NCBI GenBank assembly: GCA_910584375.1 | Contig: CAJUAH010000032.1 | Location: 1-28,594, forward strand | DNA: 28,594 bases | Direction: 5' to 3' | DNA from: an uncultured Acetatifactor sp. | Lineage (GTDB): Bacteria > Bacillota > Clostridia > Lachnospirales > Lachnospiraceae | Part shown: positions 1 to 7,005 of the stretch, one piece after another | Position numbering within the stretch: position 1 is the stretch's first letter | How the letters are laid out: every line of letters begins with the position of its first letter | Notes under the pieces: generated by a model | What the model was told of the DNA's origin: nothing | Database searches by the model: none | The model's input: only the letters and a program-made list of their open reading frames with translations | Position numbers and translations under genes: made by a program

Positions 1-49
1 GGGCCTTTGCCCTATTGGAATCAAGATTTTGAACTTGTTTCGCAATTAC

Positions 50-172
50 CTATTTCAGAAAGGAATGGTCTATGGGTGTACCCGCAATATTCTGAATCTC
101 CGCAAATGTAAGTAGAAAAGACTGTGTGCCCTCCTGCTGAACATATTTCCACAGTGCGTCGTACTTGCTCAT
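50..172 (-). CDS. Small protein, N-terminal half of a DUF7662-like domain, probably truncated
   Basis: This 40-residue frame starts MSKYDALWKYVQ and contains LTFAEIQNIAG followed by PIDHSFLK, then a TAG stop. The pattern of a basic start, a central LTF-EI-IAG-IDHSFL block and a short length matches my memory of the DUF7662 family, whose members are usually about 70-80 residues and continue with a second half around a GKISMK motif. No such continuation is visible in any frame before the window edge, so the gene is probably cut short at its midpoint. An AGGAGAGGAG ribosome site lies about 5 bases before the ATG at 172, which argues that translation is real. Function unknown. It could also be a genuine minimal version of the domain. 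Confidence 0.5.
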   Translation of the reverse strand: MSKYDALWKYVQQEGTQSFLLTFAEIQNIAGTPIDHSFLK

Positions 173-205
173 TTCGTTCTCCTCTCCTTTTCTCTCACCC
201 AGGCC

Positions 206-328
206 GTAGATTCACCGCATCCTCGCTCTTCCACATTTCACTGTTCGCAGATTCACCGCGCCCTCGCCCTTCCGCATTTCACCGTTCGCAGATTCACCGC
301 ACCCTCGTCCCGCCGCATTTTACCGTTC
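206..328. repeat. Three 41-bp imperfect tandem repeats at the 3' end of the NUDIX gene
   Basis: Units run 206-246, 247-287 and 288-328, each beginning G(T/C)AGATTCACCGC and ending CACTGTTC, CACCGTTC or TACCGTTC. The unit nearest the gene carries the last codons and stop of the NUDIX frame (Glu-Arg-stop). The other two repeat that gene end outward, so the 3' end of the gene appears to have been duplicated in tandem. There is no open frame of interest across the units. Confidence 0.8.
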
Positions 329-811
329 CAGCAACTCCAGGAACTCCACTTTATCCGGGTTCCCGATACCGGCGTACAGTTTATCGGTATAGCGCCCGAT
401 TGCACAAAAATGTTCCATAACGAATTTCGCCGTGAACGGCATCTCCAGAGAATGCGTATCCTCCAGAGAAAACCACTGACACGCGCCCTCATTGGATCTT
501 AAATCATCGTCTGCATTCTCCTTAAGATCCGCGAAAAAATAGTAGTTTTGCCGAATCTCCCCATTGATCCTGGTGAGTGTCACATAGCGCAGCGCCAGAT
601 TGTCCAGATTCTCCGGCCCCAGGCCCAGCTCTTCCCGCAATTCCCTGAGAACGCACGCTTTGGCGTCATTGAGTTCATATTCTTCAAAATGACCTCCCGC
701 CGAACCTGTCCAGACGTTATTTACAACCCTGCCGCCCTGCCTGTAAAGGAGAAGTACCCGCTCTCCCCGAAACAGGTATATGCAGGTCATATTCCTCAGT
801 TTTCCTTCCAC
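320..811 (-). CDS. NUDIX hydrolase (MutT-like)
   Basis: A 163-residue protein of normal size for a single NUDIX domain, a fold that hydrolyses nucleoside diphosphates linked to another moiety, using Mg2+ bound by the NUDIX box. The box is visible at about residues 39-64: GGHFEEYE, a spacer, then RELREELGL. The spacer between the first Glu and the RE pair is about two residues longer than the textbook box, as I recall for other Firmicutes relatives. The start is taken as GTG at 811 because GGGGGAAT lies upstream and the LRNMT segment appears conserved in the family. An ATG at 790 with its own GAGG is the alternative. Substrate cannot be told; oxidised nucleotide clean-up is only a family guess. 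The gene lies 24 bases downstream of the small membrane-protein gene, probably in one transcript. Confidence 0.88.
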   Translation of the reverse strand: MEGKLRNMTCIYLFRGERVLLLYRQGGRVVNNVWTGSAGGHFEEYELNDAKACVLRELREELGLGPENLDNLALRYVTLTRINGEIRQNYYFFADLKENADDDLRSNEGACQWFSLEDTHSLEMPFTAKFVMEHFCAIGRYTDKLYAGIGNPDKVEFLELLER

Positions 812-835
812 ATCGATTCCCCCTGTTTTTACGCA

Positions 836-1147
836 TCACCGATGCACATCCGCAGATGCGTGTCCACCGGCACTGTTTTCCCTTCGGCGACCGTTTGCCT
901 TCCGCGCCAGCCACAGAATCAGACGGGCCGCCGCGCCGCACAGGGCAATCGCAAACCCTTTTCCGGTCAGTGTTTCGCCGATTCCCATATTGACGGCATA
1001 TTGTATCTGCAACTCCAGCGGCGGATCCTGATAGGGTATTCCCGCTTTTACCATGCTGTAATACAAGCCGATCAGGAGGATGATCCCCCCGGCCATCATA
1101 ACGGAATTGACTGTCTGACTAAGAATGTTTCCTGTTTTTTCTTTCAT
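836..1147 (-). CDS. Small two-helix membrane protein of unknown function
   Basis: A 103-residue protein with two hydrophobic segments, about residues 16-35 (VMMAGGIILLIGLYYSMV) and 60-82 (GFAIALCGAAARLILWLA), separated by a polar loop with a PPLELQ stretch. The C-terminal 20 residues are rich in Arg, Ser and His, so this tail is probably cytosolic. AAGGGG lies about 7 bases before the ATG. It sits between the GNAT and NUDIX genes with gaps of 22 and 24 bases, which suggests co-transcription. I do not recognise a family. Confidence 0.65.
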   Translation of the reverse strand: MKEKTGNILSQTVNSVMMAGGIILLIGLYYSMVKAGIPYQDPPLELQIQYAVNMGIGETLTGKGFAIALCGAAARLILWLARKANGRRRENSAGGHASADVHR

Positions 1148-1169
1148 TGTTATACCCCTTGTAAAAAGC

Positions 1170-1703
1170 TTACTGTTTTACCGACCAGTCCACAAAGTCC
1201 TCACGGACTAACGCGTAATCAACCGATGACTGGAGTTCGCCGACCTGGTTTGTCCAGGAATTTTCGTTTACCCTGACCTTTTGAAAGCCCAGACTTTCAT
1301 AGACGTGCTGTGCCCGGGTATTTTTCAGGTTCGTATCCAGAATGATCCTGTCATATCCCTGGCGGAACAACTCTCCGATCAGCATACTCAGCAGGACTCT
1401 ACCCAACCCTTTCTCCTGATACTCTGTTTCACAGATCTTTATACCGATCTCGGCATTATGCTCCCCTTTGTTATAATAGCTCATTTCACCGATCGGCCTA
1501 CTCTGATACTCGATCATAAGACGGCGCTTTGTATCGTCGCTGTCATTCTTTATCTGCTCCTCTATCTCCTCCGCCGTCGTGCCCAGCCCGTTCGGGAACC
1601 CGGCGTGAGCCATCACCCCGCCGTCGTTCCACCAGGCCGCAAGCCGGGCGCAATCGGCGCTGCCCGCGTTTCTGATACACAGTTCTCCATGTTCAATCCT
1701 CAT
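1170..1703 (-). CDS. GNAT-family N-acetyltransferase (RimJ/RimL-like)
   Basis: A 177-residue protein with the GNAT fold signature. The acetyl-CoA-binding motif A is EKGLGRVLLSMLI (Q/E-x-x-G-x-G/A type) at about residues 97-109. The C-terminal NTRAQHVYESLGF segment is the usual motif B, where an N-x-x-A-x-x-x-Y-x-x-x-G-F pattern closes the cofactor site. The N-terminal LCIRNAGSADCARLAAWWND is typical of the RimJ/RimL branch (Acetyltransf_3). The start is ATG 1703, preceded by GGGAGGAGTC; a TTG 15 bases upstream overlaps that ribosome site and is rejected. The acceptor is unknown: protein N-termini, antibiotics and small amines are all used by this branch. Confidence 0.88.
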   Translation of the reverse strand: MRIEHGELCIRNAGSADCARLAAWWNDGGVMAHAGFPNGLGTTAEEIEEQIKNDSDDTKRRLMIEYQSRPIGEMSYYNKGEHNAEIGIKICETEYQEKGLGRVLLSMLIGELFRQGYDRIILDTNLKNTRAQHVYESLGFQKVRVNENSWTNQVGELQSSVDYALVREDFVDWSVKQ

Positions 1704-1834
1704 CCTGACTCCTCCCAATTCATTTTATACGCATGCAGGGCATTTTTCTCCCCTGCCATGTTCGCCGCCGCGCTCCCCGCACCAAAGCCGCTCACATCCG
1801 CCCCGGAAGGAAAATGGCTCTCAGCCAGCTCCGT

Positions 1835-2632
1835 TCACGTCAGCCGCAAAATCCTCCGGTAACAAAAGTCTTCTTTCCTCACGCTGCCACGCCACGGATA
1901 GCGGTAAAAAGCGGAATAGCATGGCAGGACATGGATCGCTCCGTCGCCGCCGCAGAGCGCCCCGCCGCCGTCGCCCCCCTTGGTGTAGCACGCATCGTCG
2001 ATGATCTCATTTTTGTATGAATTGTACGCGATCCGCAGCCCCAGCATGTTGGACGATTTCAGCCGACCCTTTCGGTAGATCTCCGCCAATATATCGCTGT
2101 CCAGCACATCGCCCCACCAGAACAATGTGCGCGCGCCCCCATTGCAGAGATACTCCCACTCATCCTCCGTAGCCAGTCCAAAGGGGCCGCCTTTCAGGGA
2201 GCGGACTGCCTGTTCCAGCGACGGCGCGTCCTCCCGAAAATAACGGCTGTCCACCTCCACGATCATATCCCCAATATCGGCGGTGCGCAGCGGCGACAGC
2301 GTCCTGCGCAGCTTGTCTTCCCATCTGTCCATAAAATCTTCCCAGTTCCGGTAGCCCATCTCCCCCTCACAGTCTGCATGGCCCTCCGCGAACTCCGCCC
2401 GCAGCCCTTCCAGCACCCCTTCTCCCAAGGGACACGCACCGACATCCCAGCCCAAAACCACATCCCTTTGACCGGCCACATAGACAAAGGGATCACCTTG
2501 ATAATCCAAAAGCCACGTTTCCCGTTCTATCCCGTTTATACCTGTCCTGATCGTCCCCTTAAATCGAAAATCCATCCCCAACGCCTCAATGCGCGAGCGA
2601 ACGGCAGACAATGTCTCCGGCCTCACATCCAT
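1835..2632 (-). CDS. Protein with a formylglycine-generating-enzyme-like C-terminal region
   Basis: A 265-residue protein. The second half carries FGLATEDEWEYLCNGGARTLF-WWGD, then a run ending in GGDGGGALCGGDGAIHVLPC, which resembles the FGE-sulfatase (SUMF1) fold: a DEWEY helix followed by a G-R-FRWGD strand and a late GG(D)GG loop. The two cysteines needed by true FGE enzymes are not clearly placed, and the first half matches nothing I know, so enzymatic sulfatase maturation is not claimed. The start is ATG 2632, with GGAGGAATTGGAGGG before it; ATG 2656 is an alternative. It overlaps the last ten bases of the upstream unknown gene, so the two are almost certainly translationally coupled and may act together. 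Confidence 0.7.
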   Translation of the reverse strand: MDVRPETLSAVRSRIEALGMDFRFKGTIRTGINGIERETWLLDYQGDPFVYVAGQRDVVLGWDVGACPLGEGVLEGLRAEFAEGHADCEGEMGYRNWEDFMDRWEDKLRRTLSPLRTADIGDMIVEVDSRYFREDAPSLEQAVRSLKGGPFGLATEDEWEYLCNGGARTLFWWGDVLDSDILAEIYRKGRLKSSNMLGLRIAYNSYKNEIIDDACYTKGGDGGGALCGGDGAIHVLPCYSAFYRYPWRGSVRKEDFCYRRILRLT

Positions 2633-3225
2633 CCCTCCAATTCCTCCCCGGCACATTTTCCCACTATCACCGAAATATCCTGAAAATGCTCCGGCGCCAG
2701 GGCATAAGCCGTCATCCGCAGATGTCCCTCCACGATGACAAAGTCCTCAAAATCCGCCGTCAGAAAAAACATGGCGGGAAAAGAACCTCCGTTTCTGATA
2801 TGAGAGGCCGCGCGAAGAAAACCCTCATTGCCCTGCCCGTACACGCATACCCCTCCGCGGATTCTCTCAGCCGCATCCGTGGGCCGGTGCGTTCCCCCGG
2901 ATAACTCTGTCCAATAGCTATAATGGATGTACCGGATCCTGTCCAAATCATCCTGTGAAAAACTGCACATTTTCCAGTCCGTGACAGCAGGGAAACGCTC
3001 GAACATACTCTCGTTCCTGCCGTAGCCTCTGACCGCGCCCAGCAACTGCTTTCTCTGCCTGTTTTCCTCATCGCTCTGCAGATCGGCGGACAATACGATC
3101 CCCTCATCCATACCCATCCTTCCCATTGCCTCCCGCATATTATCCGAGAAACGTTCGGACGATAACTCCGCCCTCAGATATTCTATGATCATCTCTCCTT
3201 CCGAACTCTGCCTCAAAACCTCCAT
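2623..3225 (-). CDS. Hypothetical protein, coupled to the FGE-like gene
   Basis: A 200-residue soluble protein of no family I recognise. It begins MEVLRQSSEGEMIIEYLRAE and ends with a well-structured region (FPAMFFLTADFEDFVIVEGH, then YALAPEHFQDISVIVGKC) that alternates hydrophobic strands and looks like an alpha/beta domain. ATG 3225 is chosen because AAGGAGAAACAGC precedes it; the open frame upstream of that has no ribosome site and a basic, unstructured composition. The ATGTGA at its end overlaps the start of the next gene. No signal peptide or transmembrane segment is seen. Confidence 0.7.
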   Translation of the reverse strand: MEVLRQSSEGEMIIEYLRAELSSERFSDNMREAMGRMGMDEGIVLSADLQSDEENRQRKQLLGAVRGYGRNESMFERFPAVTDWKMCSFSQDDLDRIRYIHYSYWTELSGGTHRPTDAAERIRGGVCVYGQGNEGFLRAASHIRNGGSFPAMFFLTADFEDFVIVEGHLRMTAYALAPEHFQDISVIVGKCAGEELEGWM

Positions 3226-3313
3226 GCTGTTTCTCCTTATACGACTGTTATATCCATTTTTCACGCATACCGATCTCTCCTCCCGCCGTCGCGACCCAAA
3301 CTTCACAGCATAA

Positions 3314-3357
3314 TTGCCACGGAAATCCCCGGCGCCTTTGCCGGGTTCCCATGGCAA
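3314..3357 (-). other. Strong hairpin in the gap between carB and the next gene
   Basis: The minus strand reads TTGCCATGG, GAA, CCCGGC, loop AAAGGC, GCCGGG, GATTTC, CGTGGCAA, giving a stem of about 14-15 pairs with a small internal loop. A shorter GC-rich inverted repeat (GCGCGTCCC / GGGATGCGC) lies just upstream at about 3371-3390. There is no U-run after either, so this is not a standard intrinsic terminator. It may be an end-protecting mRNA structure or a weak terminator. The rest of 3226-3399 holds nothing I recognise. Confidence 0.5.
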
Positions 3358-3399
3358 TCGTCCTGTCCGCGCATCCCGCGGGACGCGCAGATCTATCCT

Positions 3400-6300
3400 T
3401 TACTGAATGGCAGCGTGAATCTCCTGCAGGGACATCACGCCGATCTCGCCTTCCTTGATCACGGTGCGTATCCCCTCCGCCGTGGCCTTGGCCGCCGCCA
3501 TCGTGGTCATATAGGGCACTCTGGCCTTGATGGCCGTCTTGCGGATATAGCTGTCGTCAAAGAGCTTTTCCTCCTTGGTGGCCGGGGTGTTCACGATGAG
3601 CTGGATCTTGCCGTTCATGACCTCGTCCACGATGTTGGGCCTGCCCTCCTGCATCTTGTTGATACGCCTGGCCTCGATCCCGTTTTTCACCAGCAGTTCA
3701 TGGGTCGTGCCCGTGGCCAGAATGTTGAACCCGCACTCCGCAAAGATCCTGGCGGTATCCACCACCTCCGGCTTGTCCTTGCCGCTGACGGAGAACAGCA
3801 CCGTCCCCGACGTGGGCAGCTTGGTCTGGGTGGCCTCCTGGGCTTTAAAGAACGCCTCGCCCACATTGGTGGCCAGTCCCAGCACTTCCCCGGTGGAGCG
3901 CATCTCGGGCCCCAGCACCGGATCTACCTCCTGGAACATATTGAAGGGGAATACCGCTTCCTTTACGCCGTAATAAGCAGGTTTGACCTCCTCCATGCCC
4001 TCGATGGGGGAGGGCAGGCCCGTGAGTTCCCGGGTCATAATCTGTGTGGCCAGCCGCACCATCTGTACCCCGCAGACCTTGGACACCAGCGGCACGGTGC
4101 GGGACGCTCTGGGGTTGGCCTCCAACACGTACACTTTGCCGTTTTCAATGGCATACTGCATATTCATCAGACCGCAGACACCCATCTCCTCGGCGATCCT
4201 GCGGGTGTATTCCTTGATCGTCGCCACCAGCTCCCGGGGGATATTCTTGGAGGGCAGGATACAGGCCGAGTCGCCGGAGTGTACGCCCGCCAGCTCGATA
4301 TGCTCCATCACCGCAGGCACATAGGCATGTTTGCCGTCCGCGATGGCATCCGCCTCGCACTCGGTGGCGTGGCGCAGGAAACGGTCGATCAGGATGGGAC
4401 GGTCCGGGGTCACGCCCACCGCCGCCGCCATATACTGTCTCAGGCTTTCCGGCTCGCTGACCACTTCCATACCCCGGCCGCCCAGCACATAGGAGGGACG
4501 TACCATGACGGGATACCCTATCCTGTCGGCAATCTCCAGAGCCTCCTCCACATTTACCGCCATACCGGCCTCCGGCATGGGGATCTCCAGCTTTTCCATC
4601 ATGCCCCGGAACAGGTCTCTGTCCTCCGCCATGTCGATGACCTCCGGGGAAGTGCCCAGAATGCGCACCCCGTTCTTTTTCAGGTCCGCCGCCAGATTTA
4701 AGGGGGTCTGACCGCCGAACTGGGCGATGACGCCCACCGGCTTTTCCTTCTCGTAGATACTCAGCACATCCTCCAGCGTCAACGGCTCAAAGTACAGCTT
4801 ATCGGAGGTGTCATAGTCTGTGGACACGGTCTCCGGGTTGCAGTTGACAATAATGGTCTCAAAGCCCAGGTCTTTCAGCGCAAAGGCCGCGTGTACGCAG
4901 CAATAGTCAAACTCGATGCCCTGGCCGATGCGGTTGGGGCCTCCGCCCAGAATCATGATCTTACGCTTATCCGACGCCACCGTCCGATCCGGCGCGTTGT
5001 AAGTGGAATAGTAGTAAGCGCTGTCCTGGGTGCCGAACACATGCACCGGTTCCCAGCTCTCGGTGATGCCGTAGCTTATGCGTGCCCTGCGGATCTCCGC
5101 CTCCGGCACCTCCAACAGCCCCGCCAGATAGCGGTCCGCGAAACCGTTCTTCTTGGCGTGTTCCAGCACCGCCTTCTCCGGCACGCTGCCCTTCAAGGCC
5201 AGCAATGCCTCCTCTTCTTCCACCAGTTCCTTCATCTGCTCTATAAAGTAATGTTTGATCTTGGTCAGTTCAAACAGCTCGTCCACCGTGGCGCCTTTGC
5301 GCAAAGCCTCGTACATGATAAACTGCCGCTCGCTGGTGGGATATACCAGCATCTTGAGCAGCTCTTCCCTGCTCTTTTCGTGAAAATCCTTGGCAAAGCC
5401 CAGGCCGTAGCGTCCGATCTCCAGGCTGCGGATGGCCTTCTGAAAAGCCTCCTTGTAGGTCTTGCCGATGCTCATGACCTCGCCCACGGCCCGCATCTGG
5501 GTGCCCAGCTTGTCCTGGCTGTCCTTGAATTTTTCAAAGGCCCACCGGGCAAACTTGATCACCACATAGTCCCCGCCGGGCACGTACTTGTCCAGCGTGC
5601 CGCACACGCCGCAGGGGATCTCGTCCAGAGTCAGCCCCGCCGCCAGCATGGCGGACACCAGCGCGATGGGGAATCCCGTGGCTTTGCTGGCCAGCGCCGA
5701 GGAGCGGGAGGTCCGGGGATTGATCTCGATGACCACGATACGGTCGCTGACCGGATCATGGGCAAACTGCACATTGGTGCCGCCGATGACCTGCACCTCA
5801 TTTACGATCTTATATGCCTGCTCCTGCAGCCGCTTTTGCAGCTCCTGAGAGATGGTCAGCATGGGGGCGGAGCAGAACGAATCTCCGGTGTGTACGCCCA
5901 GCGGGTCGATATTCTCGATAAAGCACACCGTAATCATATTGCCCTTGGCGTCCCGTACCACTTCCAGCTCCAGCTCTTCCCAGCCCAGAATGGACTCCTC
6001 CACCAGCACCTGGCCCACCAAGGATGCCTGTAGACCTCTGGAGCAAACCGTGCGCAGTTCCTCCACATTGTACACCAGGCCGCCCCCGGCGCCGCCCATG
6101 GTGTAGGCGGGCCGCAGCACCACCGGGTATCCCAGCTTATCCGCGATGGCCAGCGCCTCCTCCACGGAGTAGGCCACCTCGCTGCGGGCCATCTCGATGC
6201 CCAGCTTGTTCATGGTCTTTTTGAACTCGATGCGGTCCTCGCCCCGCTCGATGGCGTCCACCTGCACGCCGATGACCTTTACGTTATATTTATCCAGCAC

Positions 6301-6618
6301 TCCGGTGCTGGCCAGCTCGGAGCAGAGGTTTAAGCCCGACTGTCCGCCCAGATTGGGCAGGATCGCGTCCGGGCGCTCCTTGTCGATGATCTGCTCTAAG
6401 CGTTTCACATTCAGAGGTTCAATATAAGTCACATCCGCGATCCCCGGGTCCGTCATGATCGTGGCCGGGTTGGAGTTAACCAGCACGATCCGGTAGCCAA
6501 GCTGCCGCAGCGCCTTGCAGGCCTGGGTGCCGGAATAGTCAAACTCGCAGGCCTGACCGATGATGATGGGGCCTGAACCAATGATCAATACTTTTTTAAT
6601 GTCCGTTCTTTTACTCAT
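3400..6618 (-). CDS. carB: Carbamoyl-phosphate synthase large subunit
   Basis: A 1072-residue protein, the standard length. It makes carbamoyl phosphate from bicarbonate, two ATP and ammonia passed from the glutaminase subunit CarA, feeding pyrimidine and arginine synthesis in the cytosol. Both halves of the internally duplicated synthetase are present: the first opens with GSGPIIIGQACEFDYSGTQ and the second with GGGPNRIGQGIEFDYC near residue 560, each followed by an ATP-grasp domain. The C-terminal MGS-like allosteric domain covers roughly the last 135 residues (from SVSGKDK), the region that binds UMP or ornithine in relatives. The start is ATG 6618, six bases after AGGAGG; the ATG two codons upstream abuts the ribosome site. 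No carA lies in this window, unlike the usual carAB pair. Expression may be set by the leader and terminator at 6762-6899. Confidence 0.98.
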   Translation of the reverse strand: MSKRTDIKKVLIIGSGPIIIGQACEFDYSGTQACKALRQLGYRIVLVNSNPATIMTDPGIADVTYIEPLNVKRLEQIIDKERPDAILPNLGGQSGLNLCSELASTGVLDKYNVKVIGVQVDAIERGEDRIEFKKTMNKLGIEMARSEVAYSVEEALAIADKLGYPVVLRPAYTMGGAGGGLVYNVEELRTVCSRGLQASLVGQVLVEESILGWEELELEVVRDAKGNMITVCFIENIDPLGVHTGDSFCSAPMLTISQELQKRLQEQAYKIVNEVQVIGGTNVQFAHDPVSDRIVVIEINPRTSRSSALASKATGFPIALVSAMLAAGLTLDEIPCGVCGTLDKYVPGGDYVVIKFARWAFEKFKDSQDKLGTQMRAVGEVMSIGKTYKEAFQKAIRSLEIGRYGLGFAKDFHEKSREELLKMLVYPTSERQFIMYEALRKGATVDELFELTKIKHYFIEQMKELVEEEEALLALKGSVPEKAVLEHAKKNGFADRYLAGLLEVPEAEIRRARISYGITESWEPVHVFGTQDSAYYYSTYNAPDRTVASDKRKIMILGGGPNRIGQGIEFDYCCVHAAFALKDLGFETIIVNCNPETVSTDYDTSDKLYFEPLTLEDVLSIYEKEKPVGVIAQFGGQTPLNLAADLKKNGVRILGTSPEVIDMAEDRDLFRGMMEKLEIPMPEAGMAVNVEEALEIADRIGYPVMVRPSYVLGGRGMEVVSEPESLRQYMAAAVGVTPDRPILIDRFLRHATECEADAIADGKHAYVPAVMEHIELAGVHSGDSACILPSKNIPRELVATIKEYTRRIAEEMGVCGLMNMQYAIENGKVYVLEANPRASRTVPLVSKVCGVQMVRLATQIMTRELTGLPSPIEGMEEVKPAYYGVKEAVFPFNMFQEVDPVLGPEMRSTGEVLGLATNVGEAFFKAQEATQTKLPTSGTVLFSVSGKDKPEVVDTARIFAECGFNILATGTTHELLVKNGIEARRINKMQEGRPNIVDEVMNGKIQLIVNTPATKEEKLFDDSYIRKTAIKARVPYMTTMAAAKATAEGIRTVIKEGEIGVMSLQEIHAAIQ

Positions 6619-6761
6619 ATTCATCCTCCTATTTAAGTTCCGCATACCTGCTCCCAGCCCCATTGCCCGGCAGAGCAATTTACGGTCGCACGCGCCCGTA
6701 TATTCTCTGTGAGGCTTTCCACAGATATGCTGATTTGATTTTGTACCGCATATCTAAGCAT

Positions 6762-6792
6762 AAGAAAAGCCAGTAACAAGAACTACTGGCTT
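6762..6792 (-). terminator. Intrinsic terminator between leader ORF and carB
   Basis: On the minus strand AAGCCAGTA (6792-6784), loop GTTCTTGT, TACTGGCTT (6775-6767), then TTCTT. The 9-pair stem is perfect and followed by a short U-rich tract. The stop codon of the leader ORF (6785-6783) lies at the end of the 5' arm, so a ribosome at that stop would cover the arm and prevent folding. Downstream, between here and carB, are a second inverted repeat (AGATATGC / GCATATCT) and a weak promoter-like pair (TTGTTA, 17, TAGATA). Confidence 0.8.
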
Positions 6793-6899
6793 ATCATGTC
6801 AATATGTGAAGTCGAGGCCGTCATGGAAAAAAGAGAATAGAAAGCCTTGCGCGTCTCTGCCTGAATATTCACCTGTTGATCCATGTACGCAGCTCCCAT
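6783..6899 (-). CDS. 38-residue leader peptide upstream of carB
   Basis: Starts MGAAYMDQQVNIQ and ends HIDMISQ-stop. GGAGGAGAAG directly precedes the ATG with five-base spacing, one of the best ribosome sites in the window, so it is probably translated. Codons for the FYSLFS stretch give a U-rich run in the mRNA (6843-6825, UUUCUAUUCUCUUUUUUCC). The stop falls inside the 5' arm of the following terminator. No protein family recognised. I read it as an attenuator leader peptide rather than a functional protein, by analogy with the E. coli pyrBI leader (44 residues, with a U-rich tract and a terminator overlapping the leader frame). A free-standing small protein remains possible. Confidence 0.6.
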   Translation of the reverse strand: MGAAYMDQQVNIQAETRKAFYSLFSMTASTSHIDMISQ

Positions 6900-6928
6900 C
6901 TTCTCCTCCGCCTCAACTCATTTTTTCT

Positions 6929-6957
6929 ATTATAGCGGAAAAGACAGGTTTCGTAAA
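6929..6957 (-). promoter_or_regulatory. Housekeeping promoter for the carB leader
   Basis: The minus strand has TTTACG (6957-6952), a 17-base spacer and a perfect TATAAT (6934-6929). The start point would be near 6922, about 20 bases before the leader peptide ATG. It is the best promoter between the anti-sigma gene and carB, so carB transcription probably starts here and must pass the terminator at 6762-6792. Confidence 0.75.
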
Positions 6958-7005
6958 TAGGAAATTACGCATTTAAAAAAATTCAGAATATTCCTCCGCA
7001 CGCCA

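Noticed and set aside
6619..6765. PyrR-binding anti-antiterminator ahead of carB
   Set aside because: I could not find the conserved PyrR loop pattern; the inverted repeats here are short and unlike it.
6783..6899. Leader ORF as an amino-acid-sensing attenuator
   Set aside because: There is no run of codons for one amino acid such as Arg, which the classical type needs; the U-rich tract and stop-in-stem fit a UTP-type mechanism better.
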